Source: Pirellulaceae bacterium (GTDB lineage Bacteria > Planctomycetota > Planctomycetia > Pirellulales > Pirellulaceae). Taken from it: 64,000 bases of DNA. The notes under the pieces were generated by a model. The model did not search any database. It saw only the letters and a program-made list of their open reading frames with translations, and had not been told where the DNA came from. Each line of letters opens with the position of its first letter. The stretch's first letter is position 1. The stretch spans positions 248,001 through 312,000 of the forward strand of contig JAQWSU010000045.1 in NCBI GenBank assembly GCA_029243025.1, read 5' to 3'. This document shows, piece after piece, positions 19,005 through 26,103 of the stretch. The translations under genes were made by a program, and so were the position numbers.

Positions 19005-19310
19005 GAAAACTCCCTGCAAGCCAGACGCCATTTCATTGGCCTCCATAATAGCAGGTCGGGGAAACCGGAAATAGCAACGACAGCTGGGGCACCGCTGGGA
19101 TTCGAGGCTGAAAAAACGTTCAACTCAGCTGTCCCCCATCCGCCATGCTCCGATTCGAGCGGAGCCCGCAGCCCCCAACAACAATCGGCCTTGCCGAAAG
19201 GATACTGTTGAAATGGCAAGCTGGGCGACGATCCGATCCAGGAACGGCAGTCGGGACCTACCGTCGCCGAACGGCTGATCTATAATAGCCGCTCAAGATC
19301 GCGGCAATGT
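19005..19310. other. Divergent promoter region cstA / thioredoxin reductase
   Basis: This 306-base region between divergent genes contains the cstA Shine-Dalgarno (AGGGAG). On the plus strand it has a perfect TATAAT (19281-19286), 24 bases before the thioredoxin reductase start. No good -35 box lies 16-18 bases upstream of that TATAAT. I see no other feature. Confidence 0.45.
19281..19286 (+). promoter_or_regulatory. TATAAT -10-like box before thioredoxin reductase
   Basis: A perfect -10 hexamer 24 bases upstream of the ATG. A start point near 19293 would give a leader of under 20 bases. The -35 position reads CTACCG, a poor match, so confidence is low. Confidence 0.35.
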
Positions 19311-20387
19311 ATGAAAGGAACCCTGAAGTTGCCTGAACACGTCGTCATTATCGGAAGCGGTCCGGCCGGTTGGTCAGCCGCCATTTATGCAGCTCGCGCC
19401 AGCCTGAAACCGTTGCTTTTTGAGGGCACCGCCAAACCAGAGATGATTCCACTGGGCCAACTGGCGTTCACGACCGAAGTCGAAAACTTTGCGGGCTTCC
19501 CCGCCGGCAACATCCGAGCCTTCGTGGAGAGCGCCGTCGATAAAGACCGGCACTACAATCTGCCACCTGTGCCCGAAGGGCACAGCCAGGATGACCAGCC
19601 ACATTACGCCGTGCAAGGCGTTGAGCTGATGGAATTGATGAAACAGCAGGCTTTGAATTTTGGCACGCGAGTAATCGGGGATGACATTGTTAACGTTGAT
19701 CTTTCTCAACGTCCCCTGCGAGTGATTCCCAGCAATGGCGATCCGATCGAGACAGAAACAATCATTATCGCAACCGGCGCCCGGGCCAATTATCTCGGTC
19801 TGCCGTCGGAGGAAGCATTCAAGAATCTGGGAGTGAGTGCCTGTGCGGTCTGCGATGGAGCTCTACCACGATTCCGCAACGCTCCCGTCGTCGTGATTGG
19901 CGGGGGTGATTCCGCAGTGGAAGAAGCGAGCTATTTGGCCAAATACGCCTCCGTGGTCTACCTCGTGCATCGCCGTGATGAGCTACGAGCTTCCAAGATC
20001 ATGCAACAAAGAGCATTTGACGATCCCAAGATCGAAATCCTTTGGAACAGCGCTGTCGAGGAAGTCCTCGGAAATGACACCGACGGCATGACGGCGCTGC
20101 GACTGCGTAGCACGCAAGACGACTCGCTGAAAGAATACGAAGCCAAGGGCATGTTCTTAGCGATTGGACACACACCCAACACGAATTTTCTAGTCGATAA
20201 ACTGGAGATGAATTCCAGCGGCTATATCACGTGGACGCAACCCTTCCGCACCAACACGAGTGTCGAGGGTGTATTCGCCGCCGGCGACGTTGCTGATGAC
20301 AACTACCGACAAGCGATCACGTCGGCGGGTACAGGCTGCATGGCCGCTTTAGACGCCGAACGATACCTGGCAGCCAAGGGGCTCTGA
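19311..20387 (+). CDS. trxB: Thioredoxin reductase (NADPH)
   Basis: A 358-residue FAD/NAD(P)-binding disulfide reductase. [15 protein letters not shown] near residue 16 is the FAD dinucleotide fold. C178-A-V-C181 followed by D-G is the redox-active centre, and [10 protein letters not shown] is the NADPH fold. [21 protein letters not shown] is the C-terminal FAD motif. It reduces thioredoxin in the cytoplasm. It is about 37 residues longer than E. coli TrxB. Most of the excess is one His/Pro/Asp-rich insertion (about residues 71-98) in the FAD domain, after the FAGFPAG loop. A TATAAT lies 24 bases upstream. Confidence 0.93.
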   Translation: MKGTLKLPEHVVIIGSGPAGWSAAIYAARASLKPLLFEGTAKPEMIPLGQLAFTTEVENFAGFPAGNIRAFVESAVDKDRHYNLPPVPEGHSQDDQPHYAVQGVELMELMKQQALNFGTRVIGDDIVNVDLSQRPLRVIPSNGDPIETETIIIATGARANYLGLPSEEAFKNLGVSACAVCDGALPRFRNAPVVVIGGGDSAVEEASYLAKYASVVYLVHRRDELRASKIMQQRAFDDPKIEILWNSAVEEVLGNDTDGMTALRLRSTQDDSLKEYEAKGMFLAIGHTPNTNFLVDKLEMNSSGYITWTQPFRTNTSVEGVFAAGDVADDNYRQAITSAGTGCMAALDAERYLAAKGL

Positions 20388-20407
20388 TCCGCGAAACTTT
20401 CCACGCT

Positions 20408-20443
20408 GTGCCCCAAAGATGATGTTGGGACACGTTTAATTTC
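20408..20443 (+). terminator. Possible rho-independent terminator after thioredoxin reductase
   Basis: The stem GTGCCCCAA (20408-20416) pairs with TTGGGACAC (20425-20433) with one C-A mismatch around an 8-base loop. It is followed by GTTTAATTTC, which is only moderately T-rich. The position, 20 bases after the stop codon, is right for a terminator. Confidence 0.4.
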
Positions 20444-20505
20444 ACTGTATCGTACGCATTCAAATCGAAATGGGTGCCAGCTTAAATGACGACTGTAGGG
20501 AAATC

Positions 20506-22278
20506 ATGAATCACACGGAATCAAAGATTGAAGCCGACCGCAGGATGCTGGAAGAGGCGAAATCCCAAGGCTTGGGTGGCAAGTTTGCAACGTTCGCCAA
20601 ACTGTCTGGTCCGGGGTGGTTACAGAGTGCGATTACCTTGGGCGGCGGTTCTCTGGCAAGCAGCCTGTTTCTCGGAATCCTCGGTGGGTATACGTTACTG
20701 TGGGTTCAGCCGCTGGCAATGATACTCGGTATTATCATGTTGAGTGCAATCGGCTATGTGACCCTTTCCACCGGGCAACGGCCCTTTCACGCGATCCGTG
20801 ATCACGTGAATCCTGTGCTCGCTTGGGGCTGGGCGTTGGCGGTCGCCGCAGCCAATATCGTTTGGTGCCTGCCTCAATACTCTCTCGCCTTCGGCGTCGT
20901 GAGTCAAAATCTCTTGCCCGGCCTGTTCGGACAAGAAGGAACCGTTACCCAGGCAGGTGGTGACAACGGTTCCTATTTGAGTATGGCCATCGTTTCATCA
21001 ACTTTGTTGATTATCTGTACCATCATCACTTGGAGTTATGATCGGGGCGGTTGGGGAATCAAGCTCTATGAAACAGTGCTCAAGGTACTAGTCGCCTTGA
21101 TCGTACTGTGCTTCATCGGCGTCGTTACCGTCTTGACAGTTAACGGCGCGATTGACTGGGGAGCCGTCACTCAGGGAATTATTCCGAACTTTGGCCAATT
21201 CTGGAAACCGGCGGCAAGTTTCGAACCGATGCTGGCCAATCTGGACGAATCAGCACGAGAATACTGGTCGAAACTGATCGTCTCCAAACAGCAAGATGTG
21301 ATGTTCAGTGCCGCCGCGACTGCCGTCGGTATTAACATGACTTTTCTCTTTCCCTATTCGTTATTAAGCAAAGGTTGGACGCGCGAATTTCGCGGCCTGT
21401 CAATTTTCGATCTCTCAACCGGCATGTTCATTCCTTACGTGATCGCGACCGGCTGCGTGGTGATTGCCGCATCCGCTCAATTCCATACGAAGGTCACCGA
21501 TGACTTCCAGGTGGTCGGAAACAAGCTGGTTGCCCCCGCCGACCTGGCCGGTGCCTATCAAGGCACCCTCGAACAGCGGATGTTGGCCAACAACGATTAT
21601 GCGAGAAAACAACTCCAGGGAACGCCTGCGAACGCGGTTCCGGCGTTGAAGGCCCAGATGATGGCAGCTTTTCTTGCCGAAACCAGCATGTCCGAGCAAG
21701 AAATTGCAGCCGCTTTGGTCAATCGCAAGGCCAAACATCTGTCAGGTGCCCTCGCTCCTTTAACAGGCAAATTCGTTGCGGATATCGTCTTTGGACTTGG
21801 TGTTCTTGCCATGGCTCTATCGACAATCTCACTCTTGATGCTGATTTCAGGATTTGTTTTTTGCGAGATGTTTGGCTTTGAACCGGGCAGCTGGTTTCAT
21901 CGCTTTGGAACCCTTGTCGCCGGCGTAATCGGCGCTTTTGGGCCTTACATTTGGAGCGGTGCGTCGTTCTACCTGGCTATCCCGACGTCAGTCTTTGGAC
22001 TTGCCCTCCTACCCTTCGCCTACATCACGTTCTTCCTGCTGATGAACCAAAAATCGCTACTAGGTGACGACATGCCTCGTGGCGGAGCCCGCGTGGTCTG
22101 GAATCTGCTCATGCTGGTCGCAGCAGTCACCGCAACGGCTGCCAGCTTATACGTGGTCTACACCAAGACGCTGAATGGCTTTGGTTCCGGTTGGTATGGA
22201 CTCGGCGGTATCGGCCTCCTGTTGGGACTGATCCTGGTCGTGCAATTCACGCGCAAACCAAAACACATCCCGGAATAG
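20506..22278 (+). CDS. Nramp-like (SLC11-related) transporter with altered metal-site motifs
   Basis: A 590-residue membrane protein with about 11-12 helices. The first helix region, GPGWLQSAITLGGGS (residues 35-49), aligns with the Nramp TM1 motif GPGFLxxxxxxDPGN, but DPGN is replaced by GGGS. The TM6 MPH motif is also not kept; the region reads AVGINMTFLFPYSLL. Known Nramp proteins use these residues to coordinate Mn2+ or Fe2+, so the substrate here is probably different. A hydrophilic insert of about 95 residues (about 330-425) separates two helices. The ATG at 20506 has AGGGAA 5-8 bases upstream, preferred over one 36 bases earlier. It lies between trxB and asnS, all on the plus strand. 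Confidence 0.8.
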   Translation: MNHTESKIEADRRMLEEAKSQGLGGKFATFAKLSGPGWLQSAITLGGGSLASSLFLGILGGYTLLWVQPLAMILGIIMLSAIGYVTLSTGQRPFHAIRDHVNPVLAWGWALAVAAANIVWCLPQYSLAFGVVSQNLLPGLFGQEGTVTQAGGDNGSYLSMAIVSSTLLIICTIITWSYDRGGWGIKLYETVLKVLVALIVLCFIGVVTVLTVNGAIDWGAVTQGIIPNFGQFWKPAASFEPMLANLDESAREYWSKLIVSKQQDVMFSAAATAVGINMTFLFPYSLLSKGWTREFRGLSIFDLSTGMFIPYVIATGCVVIAASAQFHTKVTDDFQVVGNKLVAPADLAGAYQGTLEQRMLANNDYARKQLQGTPANAVPALKAQMMAAFLAETSMSEQEIAAALVNRKAKHLSGALAPLTGKFVADIVFGLGVLAMALSTISLLMLISGFVFCEMFGFEPGSWFHRFGTLVAGVIGAFGPYIWSGASFYLAIPTSVFGLALLPFAYITFFLLMNQKSLLGDDMPRGGARVVWNLLMLVAAVTATAASLYVVYTKTLNGFGSGWYGLGGIGLLLGLILVVQFTRKPKHIPE

Positions 22279-22289
22279 GCCGGAATAGG
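22270..22289. repeat. 10-bp tandem duplication across a stop codon
   Basis: CCGGAATAGG is present at 22270-22279 and 22280-22289. The first copy supplies the last two codons and the TAG stop of the Nramp-like gene. Confidence 0.9.
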
Positions 22290-22399
22290 TTCGTCATCAA
22301 AATTCGTTCGGAAGTAGAAGACAGCCCGAAGCCGTCACTCGATGTGGCGGCTTGGCTGGAAACAAACTCTCAACCTTATTAACGCGACAAAAAAACCGC

Positions 22400-23791
22400 A
22401 TGGATACAATCTCAGTTGCTGTAGCCCGCCAAACGGATTCGATCGGTAAACAGGTCAGACTGCAAGGTTGGGTCCGCACACGACGTGACTCGAAAGCTGG
22501 CTTCAGTTTCGTCGAGCTAAATGACGGGAGTTGTTTGGCCAACATCCAAGCCATCTGCGATGCCGACTTGCCCAACTACGAAGCTGAAATCAAGAAGCTT
22601 TCGGCAGGCTGTAGTGTTTCGATAACAGGCGAAGTCAAGGAATCGGGCGGGAAGGGCCAAGCGACGGAGTTGTTAGCTCAAACAGTCACCGTTCATGGCT
22701 GGTCAGACCCGCAAGAATTTCCGCTCCAAAAGAAACGACATTCGTTTGAAAAGCTACGTGAATGGGCCCATCTGCGCCCCCGCACAAACGCTTTTGGCGC
22801 CGTGGCACGTGTCCGCAACTGCATTTGCAACTCAATCCACCAGTTCTTTCAGGAACATGGGTTTCTCTATGTCCATACGCCCGTCATCACCGCAAGCGAC
22901 TGTGAGGGTGCCGGAGAAATGTTCCGTGTTACCACACTGGACCTCGAAAATGTCCCGCGACAGGACGGCAGGATCGATTATTCGAAGGACTTCTTCGATC
23001 GTCCCGCCTACCTCACGGTGAGCGGGCAGTTAGAAGCTGAGATTTTCGCCACCGCACTCGGCAAGGTTTACACCTTTGGGCCCACTTTCCGTGCTGAAAA
23101 CTCGAATACATCACGTCATCTGGCCGAATTCTGGATGATTGAACCGGAAATGGCCTTCTACGAACTTCCCGAAAACATGCAATTGGCGGAAGACTTTCTG
23201 AAACGCATTGCCTCTGACGTGCTGTCGAAATGTGGCGAAGACATGGAGTTCTTCAACCAAAGAATCGACGACACCGTATTGTCGACACTGCAAAAAATCA
23301 TCGACAGCGACTTTGAACGTTTGACTTATACCGCAGCGATCGAACTGCTGGAGAAAAGTGGTAAGAAGTTCGATTTCCCAGTGAACTGGGGGACCGACCT
23401 TCAATCCGAACACGAACGCTTCTTGACCGAAGAACACTTTCATGGCCCCGTCATCCTCTATGACTACCCGCGATCCATCAAACCTTTTTACATGAAGGTC
23501 AACGACGATGACCGCACAGTCCGTGCCATGGATGTACTGGTCCCACGCGTCGGTGAAATCATTGGCGGCAGCCAACGTGAAGATCGACTCGATGTGCTCG
23601 AAGCAAGGATGCGGGAGCAAGGCCTGACTCCCGAGGACTACTGGTGGTATCTCGATCTCAGACGATTTGGCACCGTCCCGCATTCCGGTTTTGGGCTGGG
23701 ATTAGAACGTGTAATCCAATTCGCTACCGGCATGACCAACATCCGGGACGTCATTCCCTTTCCCCGGACACCAGGCAGCGCCGATTTTTAG
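22400..23791 (+). CDS. asnS: Asparaginyl-tRNA synthetase
   Basis: A 463-residue class IIb aminoacyl-tRNA synthetase (E. coli AsnS is 466) that charges tRNA-Asn. The N-terminal OB fold ([20 protein letters not shown]) binds the anticodon. Class II motif 2 is [16 protein letters not shown] and motif 3 is [16 protein letters not shown]. The [14 protein letters not shown] segment is typical of AsnS rather than AspS. The frame is open 16 codons upstream, but MDTISVAVA at 22400 gives the family N-terminus. It converges with the sugar-isomerase-like gene 30 bases away. Confidence 0.96.
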   Translation: MDTISVAVARQTDSIGKQVRLQGWVRTRRDSKAGFSFVELNDGSCLANIQAICDADLPNYEAEIKKLSAGCSVSITGEVKESGGKGQATELLAQTVTVHGWSDPQEFPLQKKRHSFEKLREWAHLRPRTNAFGAVARVRNCICNSIHQFFQEHGFLYVHTPVITASDCEGAGEMFRVTTLDLENVPRQDGRIDYSKDFFDRPAYLTVSGQLEAEIFATALGKVYTFGPTFRAENSNTSRHLAEFWMIEPEMAFYELPENMQLAEDFLKRIASDVLSKCGEDMEFFNQRIDDTVLSTLQKIIDSDFERLTYTAAIELLEKSGKKFDFPVNWGTDLQSEHERFLTEEHFHGPVILYDYPRSIKPFYMKVNDDDRTVRAMDVLVPRVGEIIGGSQREDRLDVLEARMREQGLTPEDYWWYLDLRRFGTVPHSGFGLGLERVIQFATGMTNIRDVIPFPRTPGSADF

Positions 23792-23821
23792 AAAACTTCC
23801 ATCAGGCAGCCGTGTTCAGAG

Positions 23822-24700
23822 CTACCAGAAGCCGATCATTTTGCCGCGCAAGAAGCTGACACTCTCACGCAACTCTTCCATGCCATTGACTCCGTCTTCG
23901 ATGCTCACCCAACCGTCGAAGCCGGCAGCCTGCAATGTGGAAAAAATCGCGTCGTAATCATTCAGGCCTTGTCCGATCACACCGTGCGATAGTCGAGCGG
24001 CGTAGCCGACGGAATCTTCTTCCTTTCGCAAATCTTCGATCGTACCTTCCGTCAAATAGCGATCGCTCGCATGCATGGTGACCACGCGATCTTTCACGCG
24101 TTCGAGTAGTTCCAAGGGATCTTCGCCGGCAAGCAACGTATTGCTCGGATCATAATTCACACCAAAGTTTTCCGCTTGAATCTGATCGACCAGTTCACAG
24201 AACACATCCATTTTTTGAGCGAACTCAGGATATTGCCAATAGTTGTCCTTGTAATGATTTTCGATCACGAGTGTGACACCCCGCCTTTCGGCATAGGGTA
24301 AACAAGCGTTAATCGCATCGACGGCGTATCGCATGCCGTCTTCGTGGGAAACCTCAGGCCGACGTTGCCCTGATAAGACGCGACAGTATTTACCGCCCAA
24401 CGAGGAGGTCATCTCAATCCAAGTTTTCTCCAACGCGATCTGTTCCTTGCGAAACTCAGGATCCGGATGGGTAAAATCGGGTGAGCAGCAGAGCATGGGG
24501 ATGGTAAGCCCTTTTTCGTCGACCAGTTTACGAATTTTCTTCCACGACTTCTTTTCTTTCAGGTCTAAAAAGCCGCTATAGAATTCGAGTCCATCGACGT
24601 CCAAGTCGGCGGCCATATCGATCCAGGAGCGGAGCGACATTTCGCCGGTGACACACAACTGGTCCATGAACGCTTTGGGGAATACTGCGAGATCAGCCAT
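23822..24700 (-). CDS. Sugar phosphate isomerase/epimerase (AP endonuclease 2 / xylose isomerase-like TIM barrel)
   Basis: A 292-residue TIM-barrel protein of the xylose-isomerase-like family. VIENHYKDNYW has the metal-binding Glu, NFGVNYDPSNTLLAGEDP the Asp/Asn segment, and VTMHASDRY the His; a final Glu lies in GWVSIEDGVNG. Such enzymes isomerise or epimerise keto-sugars or their phosphates with a divalent metal. The substrate cannot be read from sequence. It has no signal peptide. The next gene upstream on the same strand, 93 bases away, encodes a hexulose-phosphate-synthase-like enzyme, so the two may act on one sugar-phosphate pathway. Confidence 0.82.
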   Translation of the reverse strand: MADLAVFPKAFMDQLCVTGEMSLRSWIDMAADLDVDGLEFYSGFLDLKEKKSWKKIRKLVDEKGLTIPMLCCSPDFTHPDPEFRKEQIALEKTWIEMTSSLGGKYCRVLSGQRRPEVSHEDGMRYAVDAINACLPYAERRGVTLVIENHYKDNYWQYPEFAQKMDVFCELVDQIQAENFGVNYDPSNTLLAGEDPLELLERVKDRVVTMHASDRYLTEGTIEDLRKEEDSVGYAARLSHGVIGQGLNDYDAIFSTLQAAGFDGWVSIEDGVNGMEELRESVSFLRGKMIGFW

Positions 24701-24793
24701 AGTTCACGACATGGGCACCTGCGAGGCACCGTCCAACGAGAGTTTCCAACGAACTAAATTGTTCAACCATCGAGCTACAACGATGCGATGTTG

Positions 24794-25510
24794 TTATGAC
24801 GAACCACCCAGAGGGACGTCGCCATAGGCGTGAATTGCTTCGCAAATCCGAGCCAAGGAAGATTCCAAATCACCGTCAGCAGTTTGAAATCGTTCACTGT
24901 CGATGACCAGAGGTGCCCCCAACACGACAAGTGGAGCTCCATACTTGGGCGTCTGGATCGCTTGATCGAGTGACAATCCCCCGACAGCCTGGACCGGTAC
25001 CTCAACCGCTTGAACGATTTCTCGCAATTGATCAAGCGGATTCGGCGCGCGATCCCCACGGGCTGCGATGCCTCTTCGTTCATCGTAGCCGATGTGGTGA
25101 ATCACATATCCACAGCCTAAGTCGGCGAGACGTTGAGCACCGGCAACCATATCCTGAGCAGCTAGGTTATCGCCCATCACACCAACCCCATAATCGCGCC
25201 CCGCCTTCACAACACAGCGAATCGTCTCTTCGTGAGCCTGAGACATGACGACCACATGGGTGGCTCCCGCCTTGGCCATCATTTCGGCTTCCAGGTAACC
25301 GCCATCCATCGTTTTGAGATCGGCGACAATCGGCACGTCAGGAAATTCGGCTCGCAAACGCTCTACCGCCAGCAAACCTTTGGACAGCAGCAACGGTGTT
25401 CCAGCTTCGAGCCAATCGACTCCAGCACGACGCGCCATCCGCGCCGTTTGCACTGCCTCATCGATGTCGATCAAATCAAGTGAGATTTGGACAATCGGAT
25501 TCATAATCAT
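24794..25510 (-). CDS. 3-hexulose-6-phosphate synthase / 3-keto-L-gulonate-6-phosphate decarboxylase family protein
   Basis: A 238-residue TIM-barrel enzyme of the orotidine-phosphate-decarboxylase superfamily (HPS/KGPDC branch). VADLKTMDGG is the catalytic and metal-binding DxKxxD motif, and VQAVGGLSLDQA matches the phosphate-binding Gly segment. HPS fixes formaldehyde onto ribulose 5-phosphate; KGPDC (UlaD) decarboxylates a keto-sugar acid phosphate. Sequence alone does not separate them. The partner phospho-hexuloisomerase of the RuMP pathway is not in the window, while an UlaE-like TIM barrel is next door. Two ATGs (25508-25510 and 25502-25504) are equally plausible, and neither has a clear Shine-Dalgarno. 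A perfect inverted repeat lies 21 bases upstream. Confidence 0.75.
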   Translation of the reverse strand: MIMNPIVQISLDLIDIDEAVQTARMARRAGVDWLEAGTPLLLSKGLLAVERLRAEFPDVPIVADLKTMDGGYLEAEMMAKAGATHVVVMSQAHEETIRCVVKAGRDYGVGVMGDNLAAQDMVAGAQRLADLGCGYVIHHIGYDERRGIAARGDRAPNPLDQLREIVQAVEVPVQAVGGLSLDQAIQTPKYGAPLVVLGAPLVIDSERFQTADGDLESSLARICEAIHAYGDVPLGGSS

Positions 25511-25530
25511 GCAATAGCGAGAAGCTACCA

Positions 25531-25551
25531 AGACGCTCTCAAGGAGCGTCT
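25531..25551 (-). promoter_or_regulatory. Perfect 8-bp inverted repeat upstream of the HPS-like gene
   Basis: AGACGCTC (25531-25538) and GAGCGTCT (25544-25551) flank a 5-base loop. The repeat lies between the alpha-CTD gene's stop and the HPS-like start. No T-run follows it on either strand, so it is more likely an operator or leader hairpin than a terminator. Confidence 0.4.
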
Positions 25552-25601
25552 CTAAACTGCAACTCCAGCGCCATGATCTCCTACCTTAGCCACCAACGAC
25601 C

Positions 25602-25868
25602 TTAGCGGGGCCGACGGTTATTTCGAAAAAAACCAATCGTTTCTAAAGAGCTGTAGACTTCTTCCAATGTTTTCTCACCGAAGTTCGAGATACTCAGCAA
25701 GTCTTCACGCGTGCAATTCAAAAGATCTTGAACGGTGAAAATGCCTCGCTCCTCCAAACAATTGGTTGTACGCACGGACAAGCCGATCTCCGCGGTACTC
25801 ATATCAAGTCGTTCATTGAGACTTTTCGTCTGTTCGTCGGCGGTGATCAACGGAATACGAGTCGACAT
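25602..25868 (-). CDS. Stand-alone RNA polymerase alpha C-terminal-domain-like protein
   Basis: An 88-residue protein whose residues about 24-80 match the C-terminal domain of RNA polymerase alpha: LSVRTTNCLEERGIFTVQDL then NFGEKTLEEVY. The residues of alpha-CTD that contact UP-element DNA are kept: R33 (E. coli R265), N36 (N268), G64 (G296) and K66 (K298), with T67 for S299. The alpha N-terminal assembly domain is absent; only a 23-residue polar leader precedes. It could bind promoter DNA or compete for activators, but that is inference. GAGGG lies about 8 bases before the ATG. It is divergent from pcrA and upstream of the HPS-like gene on the same strand. Confidence 0.85.
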   Translation of the reverse strand: MSTRIPLITADEQTKSLNERLDMSTAEIGLSVRTTNCLEERGIFTVQDLLNCTREDLLSISNFGEKTLEEVYSSLETIGFFRNNRRPR

Positions 25869-26103
25869 AGGGTTCCCTCCCCTTCGCAGATTAAAGCATC
25901 TGGTTCATGATGCCCACCCAGGCATCACTTTCCAAGTAAGCCCGTGAGTATACCAATTCTGGCGCGCCATCAAAGGTCTAGGCGGCAGGAGTTGCTAGCG
26001 TTCCGGGTGACGAACCCGCCCCGGGCCTTCTATAATGCGGGTTCTTCGCTTCCCCACCTGGGCTGCGTCGGGCAAGCCTATTCGAGACCTCGGGACACGG
26101 ACG

